A stretch of DNA of 64,000 nt from Carallia brachiata (taxonomy: Eukaryota; Streptophyta; Magnoliopsida; Malpighiales; Rhizophoraceae). Positions 35,721 to 48,299 of the stretch are shown in pieces. The translations under genes and the position numbers were made by a program. The notes beneath the pieces are model-generated. The model did no database searches. It was not told the DNA's origin and saw nothing but the letters and a program-made list of their open reading frames with translations. Every line of letters starts with the position of its first letter. The first letter of the stretch is position 1. The DNA is taken from positions 1,123,424 through 1,187,423 of the forward strand of contig JADCRB010000013.1 of the NCBI GenBank assembly GCA_021464245.1, in the 5' to 3' direction.

Positions 35721-37921
35721 GTTCTGTTGTATAAAATATTGCCTCATGGTGATGCTGCGGTCTCTCTGTTGGTGCTTCTGCTTCTACATGACCATTTTTC
35801 CACATTCTGTGGTTACTTGTCTATGGCCTTTTTTCTTTTGTATGGAAATTCCGTTATCTTCTTCCCTACTTCCGGCTGGTCTGTATTTGCTACAATGGCA
35901 GATGCCCTGCAAAGCAGAATAGTATCGGGAGGCCAGAAGACGACTGGAGTCACTGGTTGTTATTTCGTATTAAGATCAAATGTGAGTTTCAACATTCAAT
36001 GTAGATTGAATATATCATGGTAGTTACCAATAAGCTCTTTCTCAGTGACGCTGAGTGGCTGTAATGCTATGGATTATACGTTCCATGTTCATGTGGAACA
36101 TAGATGTAAAGGATGCTTATCGACCTTTGCCAGCACAGCTGCAACTGTGCTGGAAATTTCGTGCCAGAATTCAGTAAACCTACTTCTAGTATTCCCACAG
36201 CTTCTTTCCTCACGCAGTCCTTGGAATTGGGTGAAATTTTTGAATTAGATCGTGTTATTTAGAAATCCGATGGTGTTTTTCGTAGCAGTCCAAGGGTTGG
36301 TTTACTTTTGGACGCGCTTCATTTGCTTTGCTCTTCTTCTTCGTACACATTTGGCATGGAGCTTGAACCTTGTTCAGAGATGTTTTTGTTGGTATTGATC
36401 CAGATTTCGAAAGAAACGAACAGCATTAGAACATTGGAGATGGGAAATCCGTCAAAGTTCTGGTTGGCACCGTGGGTACTTGACACTTCCCTTGTTGACA
36501 TTGAAGAAATTAATCGGAATCATCTGCATTGGAAGGCAAAGTTAGCGACTGTCTTAACCGATACGGGAATGGAATTGGAGTTTATTAGACGGTAAACGTC
36601 CGAAGTTTACTTGCATGCTTCTCGACGGTAATTATATCTCTCCTTCTTCAGGGATGACACATAAATATTTATGAACTCTAGACTCCTGTAGATTTTCAGT
36701 AAAGGGAAAATCTTAACTTTTTTTGAATTTTTTTTTTAATTTTCAGTTTATTTTAAATGTCATGTTATAAGAAAATGAAGATATAACATCTGACATAACA
36801 TTGCTTATGTGCCGCATGAATGTTTTTAACAGTTGACTAATGATAAGGAACTAAAATATCTAACGACACAACCGACGAGACTAATAGGAAGATTATATAT
36901 ATATATATACTAAAAGGCACCAACAAAAATAAGTAGTCCTTTCCTCAAAAAAAATAAAATAAAATAAAACAAAACAAAATAACTTGCCCTCCAGACACAC
37001 CCAGCAGGAAAAAAAAAAAAAAAAACACTAGACACAAAAAGAAGAAAGAAAAATTAAAACAAACAAAATTTCAAAGCAAAAACACCAGACACACACAAAG
37101 TCCTCCATTTTAACAAAAATAAACTAATGATATTGCACAACAACAGTCTGAGGTCAACACAATTATTTGCCACTTATGAAAATCCAGCACAACCAAATTT
37201 TACTGTCAATAGCTTAATTTAAAAGCCTTTCAACCAGCAAATCAAATGTGGTCCGACACTATGAAATAACTGGGTTTTTTTTTCCTTTCTTTTCCCCCTT
37301 TTTTCTAACAAGTAAATACTCCACATACGAAGAACACTTACAAAAAATATAACTTAATTTTGCACATACCCTTAAAATGCCATTATCATATTAGTGACTG
37401 CCAGAGTTTGCCACAATTGTTTAAACACATCTTTTTTTTTTGGGATACAATGAAGAAAGATTTCACTTTGGCCATCTTCTGCAATGCAAACCCAGAAACT
37501 TTTTCTTGCTACAAAAGTCAATCAACCCCCAGACAAACACTAGTGCAGTGAATGCTCAAAAGCCAGACCAAGAAACCATCTAAAATTCTCCAAACTGACG
37601 TATGGAATTAAAGTTATATCAGACATTTGATGGTCCCTGCTCACCTCAGAACAGCAAACAGACACCTTCCCTCTTTAACTATTACAATTCTAAACCCAAA
37701 CTTGTCCTGGACACAGAAAGCGAGGAGTTTAATCGGTGAGACTGTCAGACTCTGTGCACGAGTGTACTATGCATGTCAGCTAGACAAACACATCTACAGT
37801 CAACAGGTCGCCAGACTATGTGCCAACTGGTGTTTCAGATGTTTCATGTGCATGGCCATGCTTATTCAAACAACATTTAGCAAATTGCATATCCTCCTGC
37901 CCAAAACTCGCAGTCATGAAT
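35721..37921. other. Region between the convergent genes
   Basis: From 35720 to 36600 the sequence is less AT-rich and carries unrecognised plus frames at 35676-36023, 36045-36248 and 36308-36595 (the last ends in a Leu/Glu-rich segment with LATVLTDTGMELEF). They form no obvious spliced gene; they could be an extended 3' transcript or a decayed gene. From 36700 to 37900 it is AT-rich with a TA run at 36895-36909 and A-runs near 37005-37025. Confidence 0.35.
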
Positions 37922-38186
37922 ACCATAAATGTATGTTTAATATCTGCATTACCATAACTTAGGAGTCTTTTAATACCAAATTACCAACAAATCACCCTAG
38001 TTCTTATCTGGAAATGACAAACAAAGAGTCAGTATCTCTGCCAATCAGATATAACCATAAATGTATGTTTAATTTCTGCATTACCATAACTTTGACAGTC
38101 TTTTAATACCAAATTACCAACAAATCACCCTAGTTCTTATCTGGAAATGACAAACAAAGAGTCAGTATCGCTGCCAATCAGATATA
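37922..38186. repeat. 132-bp tandem duplication
   Basis: The block starting ACCATAAATGTATGTTTAAT at 37922 is repeated at 38054 with only a few differences (for example TTAGGAG versus TTTGACAG). It lies past the 3' end of the minus-strand gene, so it may sit in a long 3' untranslated region or in the spacer. High identity implies a recent event. Confidence 0.9.
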
Positions 38187-38219
38187 AGCAACCTGTCAAT
38201 CAATTAACTGACATCTCTC

Positions 38220-38458
38220 TGTAATTTGATGTTGACATGATCCCATAACAGAAGCAGAACTCGCACTGCAAGTATTCTAAAGTGAGAAGCAGAATGCAGA
38301 TAAACGAAGCTAATGTGAAGGAAGCTTGAAGAACCCATCATCTGGGGATCCAAAGCAGATTTCCTTTTATTTTCTTACTAAAATAAGAAGCAAGAAAAAA
38401 TAAAAGCTAAAAATAAACTTGAACAAAAATGCACTGAACAACACGCAAATAAATTGTC
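38220..38458 (-). other. 3' untranslated region of the minus-strand gene (inferred)
   Basis: Downstream of the stop codon (38459-38461) the minus strand reads through AATAAA-type signals near 38363-38373 and AATAAACTTG-related sequence near 38412. The transcript probably ends between 38220 and 38360. No coding frame is present. Confidence 0.45.
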
Positions 38459-41400
38459 TCAATGTGTATTATCAGGAGAATGATGTATCCGACTTAAAAT
38501 TACCAACTCAGACTCATTTGATCCAGGCATGAAAGCCTCAGATGCCTTTGAAGAGCCATCTGAAAATAATAAAGAACCACACATTGCATCACCAAGCAAT
38601 TGCCCTTCCCCAGCATAAAAAACGGAATTAGGATCTTCAATCTTGCCAATCTCATCCATCTTGTGACCATCAGCAGCTAAACTTGGAGAAGCCTGAGATG
38701 CATTGCCAGAGATGAAGACACAATCCTCCCGAATCTCTTCTGCACTCGACAGCTTAGATGGTATCCCATCAACCTTATCAATGCTGACACTATGTAATGG
38801 CTTTTCTGTGCTGTCATGACTAAGAGCTTGATCTGATTCTTCCAACTTCATTATAGGGCTATAAGCACGAACATGCCCCTCTTGGACATGTAATGACAAG
38901 TCATCTGACTTCTCGCCAGTTGCAGTTAGAACGGCCTCTTTTTTCTTCTTGTCTAAGTTTTGCACTGGTGCATCAGCCATTTCTAGATCAGAATTTACAG
39001 CTGGCTCCTTCACTTCGCTCATGACACTATTAAGGACTTGTTTCTCCATCTTCGATGCCAAGCTGTCATCTTTTCTTCGACCACTGATGGTCTGAAAGCC
39101 ACCTGAACCCAATCTCTGCTTCTTGTAAATGTCCATGGCTCTCTGCAGTCAAGGGATACAAGCATCAAATATCCAGATATATAATTAAAGAGTTTGTTTT
39201 TCACACACACATAAATTAAGAAGTTGAAGACAACTAGATTATTGCCTGCAAATTTGAAAAAGGACAGGACGACGTCTTAACAACAGTTAAAATCAAGACA
39301 AGATTGAAAAATAGGAAAAAGGATCAAGTACAGTGTTCTATTTTGAAGAGGTAACGGTGCCTAAAAGGGGCAGCAACCAAAATCAGTACCCAATGTTTGT
39401 GTGCTGAGCTTATTAAAACCCCATGGCACAATCTCACTCCACCCCACTTCCAACTATCAGGCTTGGGGATGGGGGTGGGGGATGGAAGGAGAGGTAGAGG
39501 GAGAGAGAGGTTGCATGCCATTTTGGCACCATACAAAAGAAGGAAACCCCCACACATAAAAATCAGCCAAAAAGAACTCTGGTCAATGAACCAACAACAC
39601 GGCTCCAAGCAACCACTAAATTTAAGCAACCAGTATTCCTGTGTACGAATGAAATCCACTGAACTCCAATTCTAAGGACACTGCCAGTTAGGAGTTGAGA
39701 GAGAATACAACAACAACAACAACAACAATAATAATACTACTTTAGGAGGGGCAACAAAAGGATTAGGCTGCTTCAAAATAAATTGATTTTCCATGCCCCC
39801 AAAATTAAATCAGACATAGTAGCCTATAACATCATAAACATGTAGAACCGAAACTCTCAGTCCTCACAGCACATGCTATTGACAGAATTATGCCTAATTT
39901 ACCATCTAACTCATAATTACCTGATAAATGGAATCACTTGTAGCAGGAAAAAGCAACGAAAAGGCATTGGAAGTTTTAGATACTGTTCTAGCGCAATCCT
40001 GTCATAAAAAATGATCAGAAATAGAAATATAGAAAGAACAGAAATCTGGGCAACGACTGACATACAGAATTTGGATTCTATTCTACCTTCAAATTTACAA
40101 GCATAGAAGTGTCTTCATTGAAAGTGGTGCTCTGTCCTATATTAACCAAGCTGATGCACTGGCCATACAAATCTGGACTGACAAGTTCTGTTGAGATATC
40201 CAGCTTAGAAAGATAAGCACAGAAAAAACTAGCACCATTATCATCACCAGACATTTTACTATCAGGTGTCTTCTTATTAGCAGAGTTATGTAAGAACTTA
40301 GAATATTCTTTGGCCGAAGAAGCAACAACTTTCTCTGTTTCAATGCCTTCTGCCTGAACCCCATCATGAGCACTTTCATTTTTTGACTTCTGACCTCCCT
40401 GCCCAGCAGATACATCACCCACAAGAGCTTGCACCACAGCAGCCTCTTTCACGGAAGTTGAAGGCAAGTCTACTTTTCCGTCACCATTTCCTTTCCACAT
40501 GTCAACACTGGTTTCCCAGCCCCGACCATTCCGTGAATACCTATTATGCTCCCATTCTGGTCCACCATACATGTGCATTTCCTCCCTATATACAACATTA
40601 TTTCCATCCCATCCATGTACATGAGAAAGCCCCGAACCATCCATCACATTCTGCCATCCAAGTGGACGCAGATGACTGGGAAACTGGTCAGCATCAGAAA
40701 TATGATAGGGAATCCCAGAGTGGTTTACTTCCATTGAGGGTCCGACAGCAAACAGAGGGGAATGAAACTGTGGTATGATTGCCTGAAAACTTCCATTAAG
40801 TGGACCATGTTGAAAAGGAATATAGCCATTTGGCATAGGTGAAGACCAGTTTGGGGCACCCCTCCAAGCATTTCCTTGCCCTCTTGCGAAATTGGGATCA
40901 TCAGTCTGCTTGTACCGAGACCCAATATTAATTCTACCGTCTGCTTCCAGTGCACCCATAAAGGGACCACCAACTCCACCCCTATGTCCCATAGGTGGAA
41001 CCGAAGCAGAATTGCTCTGACCAGATCTATTATAACATGATGAATTAGCCAGAACCGACCCATCCACTGGGGGCCTATCTACGGGTAGATCCTGAGTTGG
41101 TCTGTCCTCAGCAGGAGGCAAGTCTCTAGCACCCTTGGAATCAGTGCTCCTCCTGCCTGATTCTTCAATGTCAAGACTCTGCCTAGCACTAGTTCTGTTC
41201 ATATATCTTCGTTCAAGACTACTCGAAGAAGGAGACCTGTCCACCAAAGCCATGGGTGAAGCTTTGGAACTTGAAGAGATCTCTACTGACAACTCCCCCA
41301 CAAGTACATCATCAAAACTACCAGGTATTTCAGTTGATCTACACTTGGACGCCCTTTCTGATGCTCCAGCAATACCAATTACCCTTCTTGAAGAAAGGGT

Positions 41401-44400
41401 TTTAGTCCTTTGTTCTGTTACAACATCCCTATACTTTAACTCTTCTGCCTTGATATGCCTACAGCATATAAATACAAACATATTATCTCCACCTAATTCA
41501 ACTAACAAAATGATGCAATACAACAGATATCCATGATATAACATTTCCAGATGAAATTTCCTTCCAAAGGGAACTCACATCTGGAAGTTTCCCACAATTG
41601 AGATTAGATAGGACAGAATACTCGGATTAAATATTGATGATACCATATATTTGGATCCACCATTAGAAAAATACAGTAGGCATGTTTCACCATGTTTAAA
41701 AGAGATAGGGAAAGCAATGTAAGGCAGTCTTTGTCAAATATTAATGCAAACAAGCATATGCAGAGAAAAGAAAAAGAAGCATGAATCGATGGACTCAACA
41801 CAGGGTTCATAAACAGAGCATTATTTCCAACAGTATGGAGAACCCTACTCTGAAAATCAAAACAAATGTCTTTGCTTAAGCAATACCCACAAGGATCAGA
41901 ATGTGTTTCCTGAAAGCAGAAATATTCTGCACATAGGAGCAGGATGCACCTTAGAGCCAGAATGCTATGCGTGTATGTTACTAAATTTAACATAGGTTAC
42001 ATATATGAGTCCAGCATTCTTGGATGATAGAAAAACAAAAATCAATCATTATCCAATTTTGATCCAGCATATATTATCTTCTTTACCTATCAAAGTCTGA
42101 CAACAGATTAAAAAGCAATCATACTTCCTCAAGCCAAAAGAAGGTGCATAATAAAAAATTTATGCCAAAATATCGGAACTAGAAGTAATCCAAAGAAACA
42201 TAACAAAGTTTACACAAGATAATGTACCTATACTCATCCACTGAACTGGCGCTTGGAGAAGTTCTATGCCTGCTGTTGCTGACACTGTTACCTAAAAGAG
42301 GTTGGTGGGGTAGCGACCTTCCTTTGTCACTACCAGGCTCAACTCTGCTGCTGATCAAAGACTTGTTTGCCATGTCAGGATAAAGAGGCTTGATACCTCT
42401 AGATTTACCATCGTTGTATTCATCATTATCTTTGGGAGATCTCTTCTTTCCCCAGCTGTCTTTGTGTTTGGAAATTTGATCATTGACATTTGCCACATCA
42501 TAATCAAGATTTCCATCTTGATATCGGCCTCTATCACAATGACCACAATCTCGATCTCGGCCTCTATCTCGATCCCATTCTCGGTCATGTTCACGATCTC
42601 TATCGCCATTTTGGACCCAATCACAATCATCATCATGATCACGGTCTTGATCCCTGTCCCACTCACGACCACCATCTCTTTCACAGTCATGACCATGCTC
42701 ATGATCGCATTCATGGTCTCGATCACAAGATCGTTCATGAACACGATCTCGGTTGCGGTAATGTTCATGCTCATGATCATGATCACAGTTTTGCTTTTCA
42801 TCATGGTCAAGGTGTACAGACTTGGATTTCTTCTGTCTAATTTCTGTAGTATCCTTCTCATCCCTGAAATGTTTATCATCAGACCTAGTATTAGAATGAT
42901 CTCTCACAACACGTTCGTCTTTTTGATTTCCTTCATGGTATCTGCTTTCCTTGTCCACATCTTCACGATACTTATCTCTATGCCTCTCATCCCTATGCTT
43001 CTCATCCCTTAATCTTTCATCATTGGAAACATCCTCTCTTGAATACATATGCCCATCACCAATGTCTACAAAATCATCCTGATGCTTCTCCCCATCGCCA
43101 GAATCATCCCTCTTTCTCCTTAGCCGTCTCTCTGACTGGTTCTCTGGTCCAGGATTTTCCAAACTGTATGTGCTCATTTCTGCAACAATGAATAAGCCAA
43201 CATATAGAATAGCAGTTAACACAAGAATCTAAGATGCAATAAAAATAGAGACTAAACTTAGTCAAAAAAAGGCACATGATCCTAAGTTGAAACAATTGTC
43301 CAACCAGGGAAAGTAAAAACATTGATGCAGCCTTCTGTTGAGAATTGTAAACAGAAGCTTCCTATTATAGATGCATGGCGATCATGTCCTAAAGAAAATC
43401 CAAAGTTCTCCCAAACAATCATGACTCCCACTTGAAACATATTAATGTCCTGTCCACTAGCCTAAGTCCCATTTTTTTACTCCTTCAAACATTTTGGATG
43501 CTCTACTGGCAAATTCCTTGGGCTCTGAAACCCTAAAAAAAAATCAGAGAGAACCATTCATCTTTTATTATCCCTAATTACTAATCAAATACATTTTCCA
43601 ATCCATATTCTATCATGGGAAAACTACAAAGCAAAACTGACAAATTGGAGCAAACCAGGATTGTTGATGGGGTAAAGCAAGTGATTGGATATTCGGCGCT
43701 TTATGAGACATTTTGGCAAACAACCATCACAAAAACAAAATGGCACCATTAAATCAGACAGGAAAAAATATTAGGAACAAGAAGTTGACACAGCTCATGC
43801 TTAAGATCTAAATAAAAATTCAGCAACAACTATGCACATTATGGCACAGTATATGTTCTTTCCCCATTTTATTATTATCTTTTATCTTCAAAACTTTCAA
43901 TCCTTGTCCTGGCTATAATTTCTAAATAAAAGTATTAAAAAAAAAAAAATTCTCTAGCTGACCGTTCAGCTACTAAAAGAAACCTTTTTTATCCTTATAA
44001 CAATTTATAGCACTTTTCAAGAAACAAAGACCATAAGGGCATTCTTCAAATCATACGACAAAACTCAATCAGCTTTTTCTAGAATCTTAGCAAGGAAATG
44101 TAGAATACTTGGTGAACATGGAAGTTGCCAACCTTTACGACGAGAAAAGAAGACAATCTGAAGACTAACCCAAAATGGATGTGTTTATTTCCATCCTTAC
44201 CATTTGTATGTGCCTAGCTATATAAACAAAAGTGGCATTATGCTCCATATGAGCAAGTAAGATACAAGAATGTTAATAAAACAAGCAGGAAGGTGTCAAC
44301 TTCCATCCTTATCATTTATAAGTGCATAGTCATACAAAAGTAATATGTATGTTCCAAGTGAGCAAGCAAGATACAAGAGTGTTAATTAAAGGGAAAAAAA

Positions 44401-47400
44401 AAAAAAAGGAATACATGAGATACTATTAAAAGGGCATGTATATTCATAGTATTAGTGAGAAATTGAATACTATCCAACCGAGCTAATCTTGGTAGGCCAT
44501 AAGAGCAAAGCTCTTGGGGAAGGGTGGGGGTTCCAACCCCAACTGCCTCAAATTCCCACAAAATGTGGGATTTTAATCTGATGCACCCAAAAAAAAGAAA
44601 GAAAGAAAGAAAGAAAGAAAAGAAAAATAGGATACATAACTGTAAATTAGGGAAACATGAAAACAAGCAAAAACACCGTAGTGGACAAATGCTATACTCC
44701 TCTGATATATTTTCCAGCCATGGAATTATATATTAAACACAAATTTGTAAACTAAATATATGCGAAACACCAGATAAGCGTGTTACATGACTAATCAACT
44801 AACAATCCTGGGAAAAAAAAAATATAGTATAAGTGTGACACCTCAAAGTCTCAAACAGAACATGTCACAAATGGTCCATACATGTCAACTTGTGTCTATC
44901 TCAATTTATGCATACTCCCTCTCATCCACAAGAAAGAGGGACAAGAACTGACGATTTTGAAACAATGCTCTTTCCGCATCTAATGATAAGTTGCAAGCAG
45001 GTGCAAGTGACTTGAAACTTCAACAACAATATCATATAACGTGGAAGCAACCACATCAAATACACCAATCATGATGTGCCATATGATGTCTCACATGGAA
45101 CAAGGGAGTCATTCAACCTACACAAACATCACTCATTTGTTAGTGGTTCCCAAAAGAAAGCACGCTAAATGTTTTAGTCGTTCAGGAAAAACTAAGATAT
45201 GAAGCATACCAGTAGGTCCCTAGTTCACAGAAAGGTCTAAAAACTACAAATTACCTACTTTTTCATACAATTACAAATTCATGATAAGCAATTAATAATT
45301 CACCAAAAGAGAACATGCAGTGCAACTTTATTACCAAATATGGAATCTGGGCACCCATCAGAGAGGTAAGATAAAGATTGGACTTTTGTTGCAACTCAAC
45401 TCTCCATATATTTTGTATACTTGATCCGCTAAAAGTTAAGAATAAATTTAAAATTATTTTCCAGCAAAAAAATCATCTAAAATAAAATTATAGATACAAA
45501 AAATTTGAAATAAGAAAAATGAAGACTATGGTAATTCCATTATATTTTTTTTAAAGAAAAAAAATTAACTTAATTCTTTAGAATCTATTACCCTTTTATG
45601 CCAACTATCACAACCTCCCCCAAGGGGGAACTCCCTAGTCCCTACCAGCTTTTCACTCAAACAAAAAACACATTTTAAGGTACTTTGAAGTTGAAAATAA
45701 CTTAATTGACACACCATATAAACAAAATCATTTTATCAACACTTATTTGACAATAAGGTTAGTTTTCAAGTTTTCTTCTTGGGTGGGATGGGAGGGAAGA
45801 TCTAAGATGATGTAAGGGAAGTGTTGAATATCCTTCAACAAATTCCATTTTCCATATATGCCAGAAGGAGGAATATTTGAGATGCTGAACAGGTTCAGTT
45901 TCAGTAATTCCTATCCCTCTCCACCTACACATCATAATATTCTCCCAAAGGAAGTGCTCAATCTGTTGAAACTGAGAAGTGAAATCAAATGATGAGTGGA
46001 TTGCCATCCTTCATTATGCAACATATGACATGTCAAATCAAAAATCATTCTGATTTATTTTTTTCTAGGAGGATCCTTCCCAATAGTGTGAGAGCCTCAT
46101 TCAACGAGACACCCATCTTTATAAGTATATACATATCAGCATGGATGTAGATAAAAGAGCCACCAAAGCACCATAAAACCACCTTTTTGATTGATTAAAG
46201 AAGTTGTGACCAATAATATCCATAATTCTTCTGCTATCAGCCTCATCGATCAAGAAAAAATATGATATAAACCGTCTATATAAGTTAGCTGTGGAAATTA
46301 TAGGAAATGCAAAGTGAAGAACAACAAATTGAGGTGAGATTTATGTTTTCAGTTGATTTTTTATTTACGGAATTTGCAATTAAACTACATTTGACAATCA
46401 AAGGCCAGATTCATATACTGATAGAATTTTAGCTCCAACTACTGGAAGAAGTCTAACAATGAGGTTTTTCTAAGTAAATCTAATTTGAATCAGTGCAAGT
46501 GAGGAACGACACTTTAACCAACAAGGCAACAAAGGAGGAAAAAGTGCTCTATAGAAGCTTAACAGACAAGTTTACAAAAGCTAATGCTTAATTCAGTGGG
46601 ATCAATGATCAAGTTGGGAGCTCCACGAGTTAACAATCCACTTAGTATGTCCGATCATACTGAAAGAATAACAGACCAAAAGTATCCGTGTCAAACTAGC
46701 ATAACAAATAACTTGTACAGTCCGATGTAATTACCAACTCATCCAATTTGATGCCAGATTCTAACAGCAAATCCTAACCATATCAACCAAAACCATTGTA
46801 CCATTATGCAGCGGTAAAGCATGAAAATCCACAGACAGTCAAAACAGAGTTAAGATGATTAGACATTAAAAAAACATTACTGCATACCCCTACAGGTTGA
46901 TAAGTAAATGATTTCCACAAATAGGCACAATTACTATTAACCAAACACATATCAAGTCATCTTACCAGCTTTTTCAACAACATGCTTCGCTGCTTGAAGG
47001 TCGTCAATGTCAGCATATCTTTGACTCTTCCCGTCCTTGTCCCTCCCCTTCCTCTCTCTTTCCCTCTCCTTCTCCCTCTCTTTGTCCTTGTCTCTGTCCC
47101 TCTGTCTTTTTCCGTCCCTCTCCCTCTCAGCACGACGTTCTTTCCCCTCCTTACTTAACTCTCTATGCTTTCCCTCAGTCTTTCCACTGCTCTTTTTCAC
47201 CACCACATCATCAATCTCAACATAAGCTCCCACACTCTCCTCTCTCTTCCTACTCTTGGACTCACTAGACCTCTCCTTGGACTTCTTTGTCCCCTCTCTC
47301 TATCATCCTCGCCACCATCCCACCTACCAACCACACCATCATCAGCTCTCTCTTTACGCCTTTTCGACGAAGACAAATACTCTTCTACATACTCCCCGTT

Positions 47401-47607
47401 CCCAGAGTTAAAGGATTCCTTGTTATCCTTCGAATCGAGCTTTCGCTTCTCACCACCAGTGCCTGAATCCTTGGGATACCTGCCACCACTCTCCTTCTCC
47501 TCCTTCCCCCTGCGGTCCTTCAAACCGGAGTCTTTCTCGGAATCCGAGTAGTCCCTGCCATCCCTAGAATTATGCTTACTAGATTTGTGGCGTGAACTCC
47601 GCGGCAT
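38459..47607 (-). CDS. Large charged low-complexity nuclear-type protein (AT5G53440-like), five exons, frame break in exon 1
   Basis: Exons on the minus strand: 47607-46966, 43179-42228, 41458-40087, 39998-39921 and 39142-38459, all with GT-AG borders and compatible phases (1, 2, 0, 0). The corrected product is about 1242 residues. It opens MPRSSRHKSSKHNSRDGRDY, continues with Arg/Glu/Lys-Asp repeats, then in exon 2 a long Arg/Asp/His tract (about 42560-42790). A Ser-rich part follows (SSSSKASPM-type, RSPSSSSLERRYMNRT), then a Gly/Trp/Pro part (HVHGWDGNNVVYREEMHMYG), and it ends ILSRIHHSPDNTH. From memory this resembles the plant family including Arabidopsis AT5G53440; I see no CCCH zinc finger despite some annotations of that family. 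Composition suggests a nuclear, possibly RNA-associated protein; function is not established. Exon 1 changes frame near 47291-47303 (see finding). The ATG at 47607-47605 is the first in frame. Confidence 0.85.
43180..46965 (-). other. Intron 1 of the minus-strand gene (3786 bases)
   Basis: This long intron starts GTAAGA (46965 downward) and ends TTGCAG at 43180. It holds a SINE at 44480-44622 in the opposite orientation. A minus frame at 45759-46007 (82 codons) has a reasonable composition (FDFTSQFQQIEHFLWENI) but no recognised family and could be an old transposon fragment. The rest is AT-rich. Confidence 0.75.
44480..44622 (+). mobile_element. SINE in intron 1, antisense to the host gene
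   Basis: An A-box-like GAGCTAATCTTGGTAGGCC at 44480-44498 is followed, about 28 bases later, by a B-box-like GGGGTTCCAACCCC near 44527-44540. The unit ends in an A-rich (AAAG)n tail at 44589-44630. This is the structure of a tRNA-derived plant SINE. No target duplication was identified. It lies well away from both splice sites. Confidence 0.6.
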
Positions 47608-47949
47608 CCTCAATTACCTCCTCCAAAACCCTAATTTAGCAAATTCCAGTATCCAAAATCCCAATCCCGAATCCGCAGCCAAAACCATAAATTAAAAAAA
47701 AAAAAAAAAAGAAATATATGCCCTAACTTAATCTCAAAATCTCCAAACAATCGATCGCAAATCGAATCCGAAAGAAAAGCCAAATCGCCAAACCATAGGT
47801 GTAAAACTTCTCACTCAAGAAAACCCCTAACCGGAGAAAACTCTAGCCAGAAGAGTGCGGTAGCGGAGCTGCAGCAGGCCAGCGGAGGAGATGGCGGCGG
47901 CGGCGGCGCCGATTGGGAATATAGGATCGAGAATTGCATTCGTTGCGCT

Positions 47950-47984
<35 letters not shown>

Positions 47985-48240
47985 GGTCAGCGTCGTTGTT
48001 CGAGACTCGGAGACGACTTGCAGATGGAATTTGCGGTTGTTCCGACGAGATTGCCCTTCATTGTTCTACTTTATTACGACGACGACAACGCTCCGCCGAC
48101 CGGCGCCATTTCAAAATTTCAACTCTCCAATTAGTGACGCTACGGTCCTTAGGCCCGAGCCAGAATTGCTCAGGCCCAACTTTCGACTCTGTTTGCTAGA
48201 CCCACATTCGACCCAACACACCACTTCTTAATTTGAAATT
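47608..48240 (-). promoter_or_regulatory. 5' leader and promoter of the large minus-strand gene
   Basis: On the plus strand this is a locally GC-richer stretch with a (GA)n run at 47953-47981 (TC on the gene's strand), a common feature of plant core promoters and leaders. It includes GGCGGCGGCGGCG at 47894-47908. A plus-strand frame from 47891 (102 codons) begins MAAAAAPIG but is mainly translated microsatellite; it is not supported as a gene. No TATA box could be fixed. Confidence 0.45.
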
Positions 48241-48299
48241 GGGTTAACTACCCAAAAAAACAACAAAAACAAAAATAAAAAAAAAAATACAACCTCTTA

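Noticed and set aside
42464..43012. Long plus-strand frames of 116-182 codons rich in Ile/Met or His/Asp
   Set aside because: They are the antisense shadow of the Arg/Asp/His repeat in exon 2 of the minus-strand gene.
38459..47607. CCCH zinc finger in the large protein
   Set aside because: Some annotations of this family use that name, but no Cys-Cys-Cys-His pattern of the right spacing is visible in the translated exons.
47891..48199. A 102-codon plus-strand frame starting MAAAAAPIG, divergent from the large gene
   Set aside because: It is a translated GCG run and (GA)n microsatellite in the leader of the opposite gene; the rest resembles no protein.
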